From the NCBI RefSeq assembly GCF_012928505.1, contig NZ_JABBJN010000018.1, forward strand, positions 1-64,000: a stretch of DNA of 64,000 bases. Reading direction: 5' to 3'. The first letter of the stretch is position 1, and every line of letters starts with the position of its first letter. A program made the translations under genes and the position numbers. The notes beneath the pieces are model-generated. The model saw nothing but the letters and a program-made list of their open reading frames with translations. It did no database searches and was not told the origin of the DNA. Shown here in pieces: positions 17,414-26,461 of the stretch. This DNA comes from Achromobacter sp. Bel. GTDB taxonomy: Bacteria > Pseudomonadota > Gammaproteobacteria > Burkholderiales > Burkholderiaceae_B.

Positions 17414-18727
17414 TTACGCCTGGTCGCCCTGCCTTTCCATGGTTTCGATGGTGCCGCGCAGGATCTTCAGCAGCACCAGGCCCGGCAGCGCGATCACCAC
17501 CGTCAGCAGGAAGAAGCCCGGCCAGCCCATGTACCCCACCAGCGGCGGCGTCAGCGGCCCGGCCAGATACGTGCGGCCCACCGCCGACAGCGCCGACAGC
17601 AGCGCGAACTGCGTCGCGGAAAACCGCTGACGGCACAGCGCCATCAACAAGCCCACGAAAGACGCAGTGCCCAACCCGCCGCACAGGTTCTCGATGCCGA
17701 CGCCGGCCGCCATCAGCCACAGGTTCTTCGGGCTGACCGCGATCAGCCAGTACGCCAGGTTGGACACGGCCTGCAGCAGGCCGAAGGCCATCAGCGACCG
17801 GTACAGGCCCCAGCGCGACATCAGCGTCCCGCCGGCCAGCGCGCCCACGATGGTGGCGGCCAGCCCCAGCACCTTATTCACCGTGCCGACTTCGGTGGGC
17901 GTAAAGCCCGCCCCGCGGATCAGGAAGGTGGTGGACAAGGCGCCCGCGAAGGCGTCGCCCAGCTTGTACAGCACGATCAGCAACAGCACCGCCAGCGCGC
18001 CGCGCCGCGTGAAGAATTCGTGCAGCGGTTCACCGACGGCCTCGCGCAGATTGCGCGGCGCGCGGGCGACGTGCTCGGGTTCGGGGGCCAGCAAGGTCGC
18101 TACCGCGCACAGCAGCATCAGGCCGCCCATCAGCACATAGGTGTAGCCCCAGCCGATCCACTGGTCCGCCAGGATCAGCGCCAGCCCGCCCGAGGCAATC
18201 ATGGCAAGGCGATAGCCCATGACCTTGACGGCGGCGCCGGCGCCGCGTTCCTCCTTGCGCAGCACATCCGTGCAATACGCGTCGAACGCGATGTCCTGCG
18301 TAGCCGACAGGAAAGCCACCAACACGGCCAGCATGGCCAACGGCATGAGCGCCGTCGAGGGCGACAGCATGCCCATCGCCATGATGGTCAAGGCCAGCAG
18401 CAGCTGCGTCACCAGCATCCAGCCGCGGCGGCGGCCCAGCAAGGGCGGCACATACCGGTCGACAAGAGGTGCCCACAGGAATTTGATGGTGTAGGCCGTG
18501 CCTACCAGGGTGAGGAAACCGATTTCCTGAAGCGGCACGCCTTCGACGGTCGCCCAGGCCTGCAAGGTTCCGCTGGTCAAGGCCAACGGCAATCCGCTGG
18601 CAAAGCCCAGGACCAGCAAGGGGGCCACGCGGGGGCTGGTATAGACGTTGGATACAGCGGTGATGACGGTCTCCTGAAACTCGGCCGGCGCGGCGCAACT
18701 GGCATCGCGCCGCGGAGTTGTCGGCAT
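17414..18727 (-). CDS. ampG: AmpG-family muropeptide permease (MFS)
   Basis: Product of 437 residues with 12 predicted membrane segments. AmpG signatures are LGFASGLPLALTSGTLQAW near the N-terminus, GTAYTIKFLWAPLVDRY and the LSATQDIAFDAYCTDVL helix. In the family it brings anhydro-muropeptides from the periplasm into the cytoplasm for wall recycling and so feeds beta-lactamase induction. It lies 47 bases after metW on the same strand and may be the distal gene of a metX-metW-ampG unit. Confidence 0.88.
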   Translation of the reverse strand: MPTTPRRDASCAAPAEFQETVITAVSNVYTSPRVAPLLVLGFASGLPLALTSGTLQAWATVEGVPLQEIGFLTLVGTAYTIKFLWAPLVDRYVPPLLGRRRGWMLVTQLLLALTIMAMGMLSPSTALMPLAMLAVLVAFLSATQDIAFDAYCTDVLRKEERGAGAAVKVMGYRLAMIASGGLALILADQWIGWGYTYVLMGGLMLLCAVATLLAPEPEHVARAPRNLREAVGEPLHEFFTRRGALAVLLLIVLYKLGDAFAGALSTTFLIRGAGFTPTEVGTVNKVLGLAATIVGALAGGTLMSRWGLYRSLMAFGLLQAVSNLAYWLIAVSPKNLWLMAAGVGIENLCGGLGTASFVGLLMALCRQRFSATQFALLSALSAVGRTYLAGPLTPPLVGYMGWPGFFLLTVVIALPGLVLLKILRGTIETMERQGDQA

Positions 18728-18774
18728 TTTAGGGCTTGTTCGCCCGCGCCGTCAGGACGTTCGGTGTCGGGATG

Positions 18775-19389
18775 TCAGGGCGACGCGAAGCGGTAGACCG
18801 CCAGCGTGCTGCGCCAGCTGGGGAACAGCTTGACCTCGCGGCCTTCGTTGAAGGTCGCGCGTTCGAGGATGCGCACGTCCACGACGCCCGCCAGCTGTTC
18901 GAAGTCGCGCAGCGTGCACAGGTGGATGTTGGGCGTGTTGTACCACTGGTAGGGCATCTGGCCCGTCACCGGCATGCGGCCGCGCAGGATGGCCCAGCCG
19001 TGCGGCCAGTAGCCGAAGTTGGGGAACGACACGATGCCGTAGCGCGCCACCCGCGCCATCTCGCGCAGGATGTGCTCGGTGCGATGCATGGACTGCAAGG
19101 TCTGCGACAACACCACGGTGTCGAACTGCTTGTCGTCGAACAGCGCCAGGCCGTCTTCCAGGTTCTGCTGGATCACCTCGACCCCGCGGCGCACGCAGGC
19201 GATCACGCAGGTGTCGTCCAGTTCGACGCCCGCGCCGCGCACCTGGCGGTGGTCGCGCAGGTGCGCCAGCAGCGCGCCGTCGCCACAGCCCAAGTCCAGG
19301 ACGCGGCTGCCCGGCTCGATCCATCCGGCGATGCGCGCCAGGTCGGGCCGCAGCGCGCTGTGGGCATAGCGGGGGGTCACAGGGGTCAT
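18775..19389 (-). CDS. metW: Methionine biosynthesis protein MetW
   Basis: Class I SAM-fold protein of 204 residues with motif [21 protein letters not shown]. The C-terminal region has [29 protein letters not shown], characteristic of MetW. It overlaps the end of metX by 4 bases, the usual metXW arrangement. In other bacteria MetW is needed with MetX for homoserine O-acylation in methionine synthesis. Confidence 0.93.
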   Translation of the reverse strand: MTPVTPRYAHSALRPDLARIAGWIEPGSRVLDLGCGDGALLAHLRDHRQVRGAGVELDDTCVIACVRRGVEVIQQNLEDGLALFDDKQFDTVVLSQTLQSMHRTEHILREMARVARYGIVSFPNFGYWPHGWAILRGRMPVTGQMPYQWYNTPNIHLCTLRDFEQLAGVVDVRILERATFNEGREVKLFPSWRSTLAVYRFASP

Positions 19390-20648
19390 TCGGAGCGTCC
19401 TTCGGTCGCAGCAGCGGCGTCGCCAAGCCCAAGCTCGCGCGCGATGCGTTCGTAATAGCCGCGCACCACGGCATGGTAGCGCGCATCTTCCAGCAGGAAG
19501 GCGTCGTGGCCGTGCGGTGCGTCGATTTCGGCGTAGGTGACGGGGCTGGCGTTCTTCAGCAGCGCGCGCACGATCTCGCGCGAACGCTCGGGCGGGAAGC
19601 GCCAGTCGGTCGAAAACGACACCAGCAGGAAGTCGGCCTTGGCCGGCGCCAGCGCGCGCGCCAGATCGCCGCCGGTCGTGCGGGCCGGATCGAAATAATC
19701 CAGCGCGCGCGTGATCAGCAGATAGGTGTTCGCGTCGAAGTATCGGGTGAATTTTTCGCCCTGATAGCGCAGGTACGACTCCACCTCGAACTCGACGTCG
19801 TAGCCGTAGTGGTAGGCCCCGTTCTCGGCGGGCGCGCGTTGCGCGCGGCCGAATTTTTCGGCCATGTCGTCGTCCGACAGGTAGGTGATATGGCCGATCA
19901 TGCGCGCCACCGACAGGCCGCGGCGCGGGACGGTGTCCTGCGCGTAGTAGTCGCCGCCATGGAAATCCGGGTCGGTGATGATGGCGCGGCGCGCCACTTC
20001 ATTGAAGCCGATGTTCTGCGCCGACAGGCGCGGCGTGCTGGCGATCACCACGCAATGGGCCACGCGCTCGGGCAGCGTGATGGCCCAGCTGAGCGCTTGC
20101 ATGCCGCCCAGCGATCCGCCCATCACCGCCGCGAAGCGTTCGATGCCGAAGTGATCGGCCACGCGGGCCTGCGCGCGCACCCAGTCTTCCACCGTCAGCA
20201 CCGGGAACGCGGCGCCCCAGGGCTTGCCGGTGGCCGGGTTGATACTGGCCGGGCCGGTCGACCCGAAGCACGAACCCAGGTTGTTCACGCCAATCACGAA
20301 AAACAGGTTGGTGTCCACCGGCTTGCCGGGGCCGACCATGTTGTCCCACCACCCCAGGTCGCTGGGGTTGTCCGCCGCCTGCCCCGCCACGTGGTGCGAG
20401 GCATTGAGCGCATGGCAGATCAGGACCGCGTTGGTGCGCTGGGCGTTCAACGTGCCATAGGTTTCCACGGCAAGTTCGTAGGCGGCCAGCGACTGGCCGC
20501 TAAGCAAGGGCAGCGGCTCATCGAAACGGATGAAAGTGGGTGCGACAAGGCCGACGGAACCGGGATCAACGGTGTCGGAAGTCGTGACGGTTGCGGGAAC
20601 GAACCCGCTGGCCGAATCACCGGCCAAATGTTGGGCAGGAGTGGTCAT
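19386..20648 (-). CDS. metX: Homoserine O-acyltransferase MetX
   Basis: Alpha/beta-hydrolase-fold acyltransferase of 420 residues. The nucleophile elbow is [13 protein letters not shown]. The N-terminal [31 protein letters not shown] and [15 protein letters not shown] are typical of MetX. The C-terminal [12 protein letters not shown] carries the catalytic His. It activates homoserine for sulfhydrylation or transsulfuration. Whether it uses acetyl- or succinyl-CoA cannot be told safely by eye. A SAM-II-like riboswitch ends at its ribosome site, which suggests control by SAM. Confidence 0.94.
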   Translation of the reverse strand: MTTPAQHLAGDSASGFVPATVTTSDTVDPGSVGLVAPTFIRFDEPLPLLSGQSLAAYELAVETYGTLNAQRTNAVLICHALNASHHVAGQAADNPSDLGWWDNMVGPGKPVDTNLFFVIGVNNLGSCFGSTGPASINPATGKPWGAAFPVLTVEDWVRAQARVADHFGIERFAAVMGGSLGGMQALSWAITLPERVAHCVVIASTPRLSAQNIGFNEVARRAIITDPDFHGGDYYAQDTVPRRGLSVARMIGHITYLSDDDMAEKFGRAQRAPAENGAYHYGYDVEFEVESYLRYQGEKFTRYFDANTYLLITRALDYFDPARTTGGDLARALAPAKADFLLVSFSTDWRFPPERSREIVRALLKNASPVTYAEIDAPHGHDAFLLEDARYHAVVRGYYERIARELGLGDAAAATEGRSE

Positions 20649-20651
20649 ACG

Positions 20652-20713
20652 GACCTCTTTAGCTGGATTTATTGGAAGGCGCCCGCAAGCGGATCAGGCA
20701 AATCGGCGCCGAA
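20652..20713 (-). promoter_or_regulatory. SAM-II-like riboswitch in the metX leader
   Basis: Read on the minus strand, a P1 stem GGCGCC (20705-20710) pairs with GGCGCC (20678-20683). GATTT in the loop (20700-20704) can pair with AAATC downstream (20666-20670) to make an H-type pseudoknot. The conserved AGCTAAAGAGG follows (20654-20664), where AGG is the ribosome site and can pair with CCT in the loop. This matches the SAM-II class (Rfam RF00521), which hides the ribosome site when SAM binds. A -10-like TAGAAT lies at 20745-20750 on the same strand. Confidence 0.8.
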
Positions 20714-20856
20714 ATATGGGTGATGCAATCAGTACTGCGAAAAGAATTCTAGCACTGCTTGCGCACGCGGCCACAGCCCGTGCGCCGGTGGGACAATAGC
20801 CATTACCGGCGGCGCCCCCCACCCCGACGCGGCGCGCCCCCCCTGACGGGAAGGAT

Positions 20857-21864
20857 ATGGCTCACATCTATCTGGACGAACTTCAACTCCTGGCAGCGGC
20901 CGGCCTGGCCGCCGCCGGCGCCAACCCGGCGATGGCGGACAGCACCGCCCGCGCGCTGGTCTTCGCCGAAAGCCAGGGCCTCGGTTCCCATGGCCTGTCG
21001 CGCGTGCCGTTCTATGCCGGCCACCTGCGCGCGGGCCGCGCCATCGGTTCGGCGGTGCCGCGCATCGTGCATGAGCGCGGCGGCGCGGCCCTGATCGACG
21101 CCGGCTCGGGCCTGGCCTTCCCGGCCTGCGCGCTGGCGGTGGAGCAGGCGGCCGCGCGGGCCTGCGAACACGGCATCGCCTTCATCGGCGTGGCCAACAG
21201 CCACCATTTCGGCGAGGCCGGCTACCACCTGGAAGCCCTGGCCGATGCCGGGCTGGTGGCGCTGGCGCTCAGCAATTCGCCGGCCGCCATGCCCGCCTGG
21301 GGCGGCAAGCGCCCGCTTTTCGGCACCAACCCCATCGCCGCGGTCTTTCCCCGCCGCAACGGCGCGCGCCTGGTGATCGACCTGTCGCTGTCGCAAGTGG
21401 CACGCGGCAAACTGATGATCGCCGCGCGCGACAACCAGCCCATTCCGCTGGGCTGGGCGCTGGACGCGAACGGCCAGCCCACGACCGACCCCAAGGCGGG
21501 GCTGGCCGGCAGCATGCTGCCGGCCGGCGGCGTCAAAGGCGCGATGCTGGCGCTGATCGTCGAACTGCTGGCCTGCGCCCTCACAGGCGCGCATTTCGGC
21601 TTCGAGACGGAATCATTCTTCGTCGACGCGGGCGGCCCTGCCCGGCTGGGCCAGGCTTTCATGGCAATCGATCCGGGCGCGCTGGCCGGCAACAACACCT
21701 ATCTGGAACGCGTCGAAACGCTGGTGGACGCCATGTTGGAGGACGACGGGGTGCGCCTGCCTGGCGACCGCCGCCGCAAACTGCGCGACGAAGCCGTGAA
21801 GCACGGCGTGGATATCCCGGACGCGCTCATGGCGCAACTGCGGACGATGGCGGGCGTGGCCTGA
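20857..21864 (+). CDS. Malate/L-lactate dehydrogenase (Ldh2/MdH2) family oxidoreductase
   Basis: Product of 335 residues of the Ldh2 NAD(P)-dependent oxidoreductase family. Motifs are ESQGLGSHGLSRVPFY near residue 40, FIGVANSHHFGEAGYHLE with the active-site His, PAWGGKRPLFGTNPIAAVFP and VIDLSLSQVARGKLMIAA. Members reduce 2-oxoacids or imines such as delta-1-piperideine-2-carboxylate, so the true substrate is open. It is divergent from metX and has GGAAG before the ATG. Confidence 0.88.
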   Translation: MAHIYLDELQLLAAAGLAAAGANPAMADSTARALVFAESQGLGSHGLSRVPFYAGHLRAGRAIGSAVPRIVHERGGAALIDAGSGLAFPACALAVEQAAARACEHGIAFIGVANSHHFGEAGYHLEALADAGLVALALSNSPAAMPAWGGKRPLFGTNPIAAVFPRRNGARLVIDLSLSQVARGKLMIAARDNQPIPLGWALDANGQPTTDPKAGLAGSMLPAGGVKGAMLALIVELLACALTGAHFGFETESFFVDAGGPARLGQAFMAIDPGALAGNNTYLERVETLVDAMLEDDGVRLPGDRRRKLRDEAVKHGVDIPDALMAQLRTMAGVA

Positions 21865-21891
21865 GGCGGCCGCCGCGGTGCCCGCCCGCAT

Positions 21892-22791
21892 CTATGCCCC
21901 GGCGCGGGTGAACCACAGCATCAGCGGCGCCAGCAGCAGGAACACCACCGTGGACACCAGCACCGCGCCCGCCGCGGTATCGCCCAGCGGCGTATAGCGC
22001 TTGGCGTACATGTAGCTGACCACCGCGCACGGCATCGCCATCTGCAGGGTCAGCGCCCCCGCCAGGATGGGCTCCAGGTCCAGCGCCCAGACGACGGCCA
22101 GCCCCGCCGCCAGGCCGACGCCCAACCGGATCGCGCCCACCTTGGCGCCATCGCGCAGGCCGTTGGACGGGATCAGCGCCAGGGCGTGGCCCAGGCTCAG
22201 CAGCATCAGCGGCACCGTCACGGCGCCCAGCATGCGGGCCGTCTCGATCAGCCATTCCGGCACGGGAATGTGCAGCATGCGCAGCCCCACCGCCACCACC
22301 GAGGCCAGCAGGATGGGGCTCTTCCAGCTGCCCTTGGTGTTCACCCCAGGCAACAACCGCACGGCGACGGTGTGCATGACGAACGAGTTCACCGCAAAGA
22401 AGGCCACCGCCACCGACAGGCCGGCATCGCCGAACGCCAATTGCGAAATCGGCAGCCCCAGGTTGCCGGCGTTGGGCAAAAAGGCCGTGGGCAGCAAGGT
22501 GCGCACCGGCAATTTCCACACTTTCAGCAGCAACGCGGCGACTCCCGCGCACAGCAGCAGCGCCAGCAGCGTGGCCGCCGCCACATCAGCCAGCGCGCGG
22601 TCGTCCAGGTGGGTGGTGACGAAGGTGTGGAACACCAGGGCCGGCGTCGTCACTGACGTCACCAGCGTGGTGATGAACGCGCCGCCGAAAGGAATGTCGC
22701 GCTTGCCCCAGAACACCCCGATGCCCACGCAGAAGAGCAACGGCAGCATCAGCACGATGGCTGACAGGTAGAACTGGGTGATGGCCAACAT
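21892..22791 (-). CDS. AEC-family auxin-efflux-carrier-like transporter
   Basis: Product of 299 residues with about ten hydrophobic segments in the two five-helix halves typical of AEC carriers. GVFWGKRDIPFGGAFITTLV, PTAFLPNAGNLGLPISQLAFGD and LTLQMAMPCAVVSYMYAKRY are family-like. Bacterial members export or import malate, malonate or other carboxylates. It ends 28 bases from the convergent dehydrogenase gene, which might share a substrate, but that is only suggestion. Confidence 0.88.
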   Translation of the reverse strand: MLAITQFYLSAIVLMLPLLFCVGIGVFWGKRDIPFGGAFITTLVTSVTTPALVFHTFVTTHLDDRALADVAAATLLALLLCAGVAALLLKVWKLPVRTLLPTAFLPNAGNLGLPISQLAFGDAGLSVAVAFFAVNSFVMHTVAVRLLPGVNTKGSWKSPILLASVVAVGLRMLHIPVPEWLIETARMLGAVTVPLMLLSLGHALALIPSNGLRDGAKVGAIRLGVGLAAGLAVVWALDLEPILAGALTLQMAMPCAVVSYMYAKRYTPLGDTAAGAVLVSTVVFLLLAPLMLWFTRAGA

Positions 22792-22912
22792 ACGACTATT
22801 CCGTCAGAGATAAAGAGTTTGATGCACCGCGGCATCAATGCTTGCCTGCCGGCGGCCGCGACCGCAGCATGGGACAACACGTCAACTACAGGGCGTCCCG
22901 CCCACAGCCGCC

Positions 22913-23275
22913 ATGACCGCCCTTCGCCGCTTGTCCGCGTACCGCCCCTTGTTGCAGGCGTCCTTGCAAACGCCGTCCACGCCCTTGTCCAAGCCTTTAT
23001 CCGCGCCTTTATCCGCGCTGAATCCGCCGATCGCGCCGCTGGCCTCGCTGTCCGCGCCGCCCGCGACGAAAACGCTGTCCGACCGCCAGGCCGCCTGCCT
23101 GTATTGGTCCGCCGCGGGCAAGACCAGCTGGGAAACCGGCCGCATCCTGGGCGTCAGCGAAAGCACGGTGAACTTCCATCTGCGCAACGCCTGCGCCAAG
23201 CTCGGCGTGCGCGGCCGGCGGGCCGCCGTGGTCGCGGCGCTGCGCCAGGGCTTGCTGGACGGCGTCACGGTTTGA
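22913..23275 (+). CDS. Small LuxR-type helix-turn-helix protein
   Basis: The C-terminal 60 residues are a clear LuxR HTH: LSDRQAACLYWSAAGKTSWE, then TGRILGVSESTVNFHLRNAC and AKLGVRGRRAAVVAALRQG. The N-terminus is a Pro/Leu/Ser-rich tract with a repeated KPLSAPLSAL-like unit and no receiver or autoinducer domain. I use ATG 22913 (120 residues); ATG 22838 in the same frame would add 25 residues, and neither has a good ribosome site. Its last 11 bases overlap the convergent lipoprotein gene. The targets are unknown. Confidence 0.7.
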   Translation: MTALRRLSAYRPLLQASLQTPSTPLSKPLSAPLSALNPPIAPLASLSAPPATKTLSDRQAACLYWSAAGKTSWETGRILGVSESTVNFHLRNACAKLGVRGRRAAVVAALRQGLLDGVTV

Positions 23276-23795
23276 CGGGTTGGGTCGGGTTGACCACCAC
23301 CGACCGCAGGAACTCGCGCGCCCGTTCCGCCGGCAGGCTTTCCTGCGTGCCCGCGGCCACCGCTTCGATCAGCATGGTGTCGGTCACCCAAACCCTGGCC
23401 TGCAACCATCCCGGCTTGCCCATGGCCTTGCCATGCACCTCGATCTCCTCGCCGTTGGCCGGCCACGCCGTAGGCGGCGGGGCCTGCATGTTGGCGTACA
23501 GCGACGCCACCAGCGCCCTGCCCAGCGCCTGCCTGGCCCCTGGGTCGGCCGCGATCTCCGGGGGCAGCGGGGCCGACCCGATCGCGAACACGGCTTCCCC
23601 CACGGTGGCGGTCGCCAGGGTAAAACGCAAGGAATGGGTATCCAGGCGCAGATCCCGGGTATCCGTCATGACCCGGTCCGGGAAGGCGGCCCGCACATGG
23701 CCGTCCGCCACATCGACTTCCCGCCAGTTGTAACGGGGCGAACACGCGGCCAGCACCAGCGCCAACCCCACAAAGACGCCGGCTTTCTTGAACAT
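23265..23795 (-). CDS. Predicted lipoprotein of unknown function
   Basis: With ATG 23795 the product begins MFKKAGVFVGLALVLAACSP, a type II signal peptide with lipobox LAAC, so it is a lipid-anchored protein of 176 residues. An earlier in-frame codon at 23855 would bury the signal peptide. The mature part (YNWREVDVADGHVRAAFPDR and a helical middle) resembles no family I can name. It converges on and slightly overlaps the LuxR-type gene. Confidence 0.75.
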   Translation of the reverse strand: MFKKAGVFVGLALVLAACSPRYNWREVDVADGHVRAAFPDRVMTDTRDLRLDTHSLRFTLATATVGEAVFAIGSAPLPPEIAADPGARQALGRALVASLYANMQAPPPTAWPANGEEIEVHGKAMGKPGWLQARVWVTDTMLIEAVAAGTQESLPAERAREFLRSVVVNPTQPVKP

Positions 23796-23867
23796 GAAAC
23801 GAAACAGCGATGAAATCGTCATTACCCGAGGACCTGGACGGTCTATCCATTTCAAGGAATCCAGAAA

Positions 23868-24776
23868 TTGTCGCCGATTTCCATGACCCCCGCGCCCGAC
23901 GGCACCCTATTGGCCAATTATGTCTGGTCCGCCGCCCCGAACGTGCCGCCGCCGATCACAGGCCCGGGCACGCCCAGCATCTACCTGATGCACGGCCTGA
24001 GCGAACACGCCGGGCGCTATGACCGCCTGGCCCGCTGGCTGACCGCCCGCGGCTGGGCCGTGGGCGCGCACGACCATCGCGGCCACGGCCGCTCGGGCGG
24101 CGCGGCCGCCACGCTGAGCCACCAGGAAGACCTCGTTACCGACGCCGTCGACCGGCTGCACGCCTGGACCCTCGCCCAAGGCCGGCCGCCGATCCTGCTG
24201 GCCCACAGCCTGGGCGCGCTGGTAGCGGTGCGAATCGCGCTGCGCCGCATGGCCGAGCTGGACGCCCTGGTGCTGAGTTCGCCGCCGTTCGTGGTTCACG
24301 TGCCACAGTGGGTGCGCCGCACCCTCACCTGGATGTCCCTGCACGCGCCCGACCTCCGCGTGCCCCACGGCCTGGCGCCCGCCCGGATCTCGCACGACCG
24401 GGCCGTGGTGAAGGCCTACCGCGCAGACCCGCTGGTGCGGCGCCGCATGACGGGCAGGCTGGCCCGCTTCGTGGACGAAAGCGGCCAGGAGGCCCTGCGC
24501 GAATCCGGACTGCTGCCCTGCCGCACGCTGTTGATGGTGGCCGGAGACGACGCCATCGTCGCCGCCGAGGGCAGCCGCCAGTTCGCCCAGCGCGCTCCGG
24601 CCGAACTGCTGACGCTGCGCTGGTACGACACCGCCTGGCACGAGATCTTCAATGAAACGGCCCCCATTTCCGATCCGGTTTATGCTGATCTGGACGAGTG
24701 GTTGGCCCGCACGGCGCAGGTATTGTCCCTGCGCCCAGTACTGGCTCCCTCGGCACAGGAAGCCGGCACCCCGTAA
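23868..24776 (+). CDS. Alpha/beta hydrolase, monoacylglycerol lipase/lysophospholipase type
   Basis: The TTG at 23868 has AAGGA 9 bases upstream; ATG 23883 is an alternative without a ribosome site. The 302-residue product has the lipase opening YLMHGLSEHAGRYDRLA, the oxyanion-region VGAHDHRGHGRSGG and the nucleophile elbow LAHSLGALVA. A late AGDDAIV Asp and the WHEIFNE His complete the triad. The family cleaves monoacylglycerols or lysophospholipids. gshA starts 32 bases later and may be co-transcribed. Confidence 0.85.
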   Translation: MSPISMTPAPDGTLLANYVWSAAPNVPPPITGPGTPSIYLMHGLSEHAGRYDRLARWLTARGWAVGAHDHRGHGRSGGAAATLSHQEDLVTDAVDRLHAWTLAQGRPPILLAHSLGALVAVRIALRRMAELDALVLSSPPFVVHVPQWVRRTLTWMSLHAPDLRVPHGLAPARISHDRAVVKAYRADPLVRRRMTGRLARFVDESGQEALRESGLLPCRTLLMVAGDDAIVAAEGSRQFAQRAPAELLTLRWYDTAWHEIFNETAPISDPVYADLDEWLARTAQVLSLRPVLAPSAQEAGTP

Positions 24777-24808
24777 AATCCGGCGACAGACCCCAACGAG
24801 AAGAATCC

Positions 24809-26380
24809 GTGACTGATACCGCCGCCAACCGCCTCTCCCGCCTAGAGGCCAACCGCTCGCTGCTGACCCAGACGCTGCGAGGCATCGAGAAAGAAGGCCT
24901 GCGCGTGGACGAGCAGGGCATCCTGTCCCGCACGCCGCACCCGGCCGGCCTGGGTTCGGCGCTGACCAACGAACACGTCACCACCGACTATTCCGAGTCG
25001 CTGCTGGAACTGATCACCGGTACGCACACGGATGTGGACGCGCTGCTGGCCGAATTGACCAATACCCACCGCCACGTCTACAGCGTGCTGGACCATGAAC
25101 TGATCTGGAACCAGTCCATGCCCGCGACGCTTCCCGCCGAAGCGGACATCCCCATCGCCTGGTACGGCAAGTCCAACACCGGCATGCTCAAGCACGTGTA
25201 CCGCCGCGGGCTGGCGGAACGCTATGGCAAGACGATGCAGTGCATCGCCGGCGTGCACTACAACTTTTCGTTGGCCGAAGACCTCTGGTCCGTGCTGGAT
25301 ACGCAGCCGGGCTCGGTGCAAGACCGCCGTTCGCGCGGCTATATCGGACTGATCCGAAACTTCACGCGCTACTCCTGGCTGCTGATGTACTTGTTCGGCG
25401 CGGCGCCCGCGCTGGCCAGCGACTTCCTGCGCGGCCGCGAGCATCCGCTTGAAAGCCTGGGTGACCACACGCTGTATCTGCCCTACGCCACCAGCCTGCG
25501 CATGAGCGACCTGGGCTACCAGAACAAGGCGCAGTCGCAGTTGAAGCTTTGCTACAACGACCTGGACACGTTCCTGGGCCGTCTGTACGACGCCGTGACC
25601 CAGCCCTGGCCGGATTACCAGAAGCTGGGCACGCATCGGAACGGGGAATGGATCCAGCTGAACACCAACGTGCTGCAGATTGAAAACGAGTACTACTCCA
25701 GCATCCGCCCCAAGCGCGCCACCGGCCGCTGCGAACGCCCCATCACGGCGCTGGCCGAACGCGGCGTGCAATACGTGGAAGTGCGGTGCCTGGACATCGA
25801 TCCGGACTCGCCCGTCGGCATCGACGCCAGCACCAGCCGTTTCGTCGACGCGTTCCTGCTGTTTTGCACCGCCTCCGACAGCCCCTTCTTCCCCGCCAAC
25901 GGCTACTGTCAGCGCAGCGCCGACAATTTCTCGACAGTCGTCAAGCAAGGCCGCAAGCCGGGCCTGACGCTGGACCGCGAAGGCCAGTCCGTGACGCTGG
26001 CGCAATGGGGCCACGAACTGCTGGATCAGATTGCGCCGTACGCCGCGCTGTTCGATTCCGCATTGGGCGGCAGCGCCTACGCCGAGGCCCTGGAGGCGCA
26101 GCGCGCCAAGCTCGATCAGCCGGACGCCACGCCGTCGGCCCGCCTGCTGGACTCGCTCAAGCGCAGCGGCCTGTCGTTCCACGACTACTCGCTGCAGCAA
26201 AGCCGCAAGCATGCCGAGACGCTGCGCGCGCAAGCCCTGCCCTCGGATCTGGCTGCCGCCTATGAGCAAGCCGCGGCGCAGTCCACGATGGAGCAACAGC
26301 GCATCGAACAGTCGGACACGGTGGATTTCGCCACCTACGTCGCGCGCTACCACGAGGCCCTGAAAGCCCCGCGCAAATAA
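24809..26380 (+). CDS. gshA: Glutamate-cysteine ligase GshA
   Basis: First enzyme of glutathione synthesis. GTG 24809 follows GAGAAG and gives 523 residues, the length of the E. coli-type (class I) enzyme. The start also aligns the conserved GIEKEGLRVDEQGILSRTPHP near residue 25. Other motifs are LTNEHVTTDYSESLLELIT, GVHYNFSL, RNFTRYSWLLMYLFGASP-like sequence and YVEVRCLDIDP. An ORF extension to 24698 overlaps the preceding hydrolase gene and is not expected to be translated. Confidence 0.95.
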   Translation: MTDTAANRLSRLEANRSLLTQTLRGIEKEGLRVDEQGILSRTPHPAGLGSALTNEHVTTDYSESLLELITGTHTDVDALLAELTNTHRHVYSVLDHELIWNQSMPATLPAEADIPIAWYGKSNTGMLKHVYRRGLAERYGKTMQCIAGVHYNFSLAEDLWSVLDTQPGSVQDRRSRGYIGLIRNFTRYSWLLMYLFGAAPALASDFLRGREHPLESLGDHTLYLPYATSLRMSDLGYQNKAQSQLKLCYNDLDTFLGRLYDAVTQPWPDYQKLGTHRNGEWIQLNTNVLQIENEYYSSIRPKRATGRCERPITALAERGVQYVEVRCLDIDPDSPVGIDASTSRFVDAFLLFCTASDSPFFPANGYCQRSADNFSTVVKQGRKPGLTLDREGQSVTLAQWGHELLDQIAPYAALFDSALGGSAYAEALEAQRAKLDQPDATPSARLLDSLKRSGLSFHDYSLQQSRKHAETLRAQALPSDLAAAYEQAAAQSTMEQQRIEQSDTVDFATYVARYHEALKAPRK

Positions 26381-26399
26381 GGCGTATCGTTAGGGTTTG

Positions 26400-26434
26400 G
26401 GTTCGCGGCGCCGGCCAAGCCGGCGCCGCGAACC
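26400..26434. terminator. Perfect 16-bp hairpin between gshA and the lipocalin gene
   Basis: The arms at 26400-26415 and 26419-26434 are fully complementary and GC-rich around a 3-base CAA loop. It begins 19 bases after gshA and ends 27 bases before the lipocalin ATG. No T run follows, so it may be a weak terminator, an RNA-stabilising 3' hairpin or an attenuator before the lipocalin gene. Confidence 0.6.
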
Positions 26435-26461
26435 ACGTCTGTCAATCAGGAGGTTTTTTCC

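Noticed and set aside
16268-18796. Very long plus-strand open frame (over 800 codons)
   Set aside because: It runs across the universal stress gene in another frame and antisense to ampG, both clear genes. High-GC codon bias keeps such shadows open. Its translation is arginine- and glutamine-rich with no domain.
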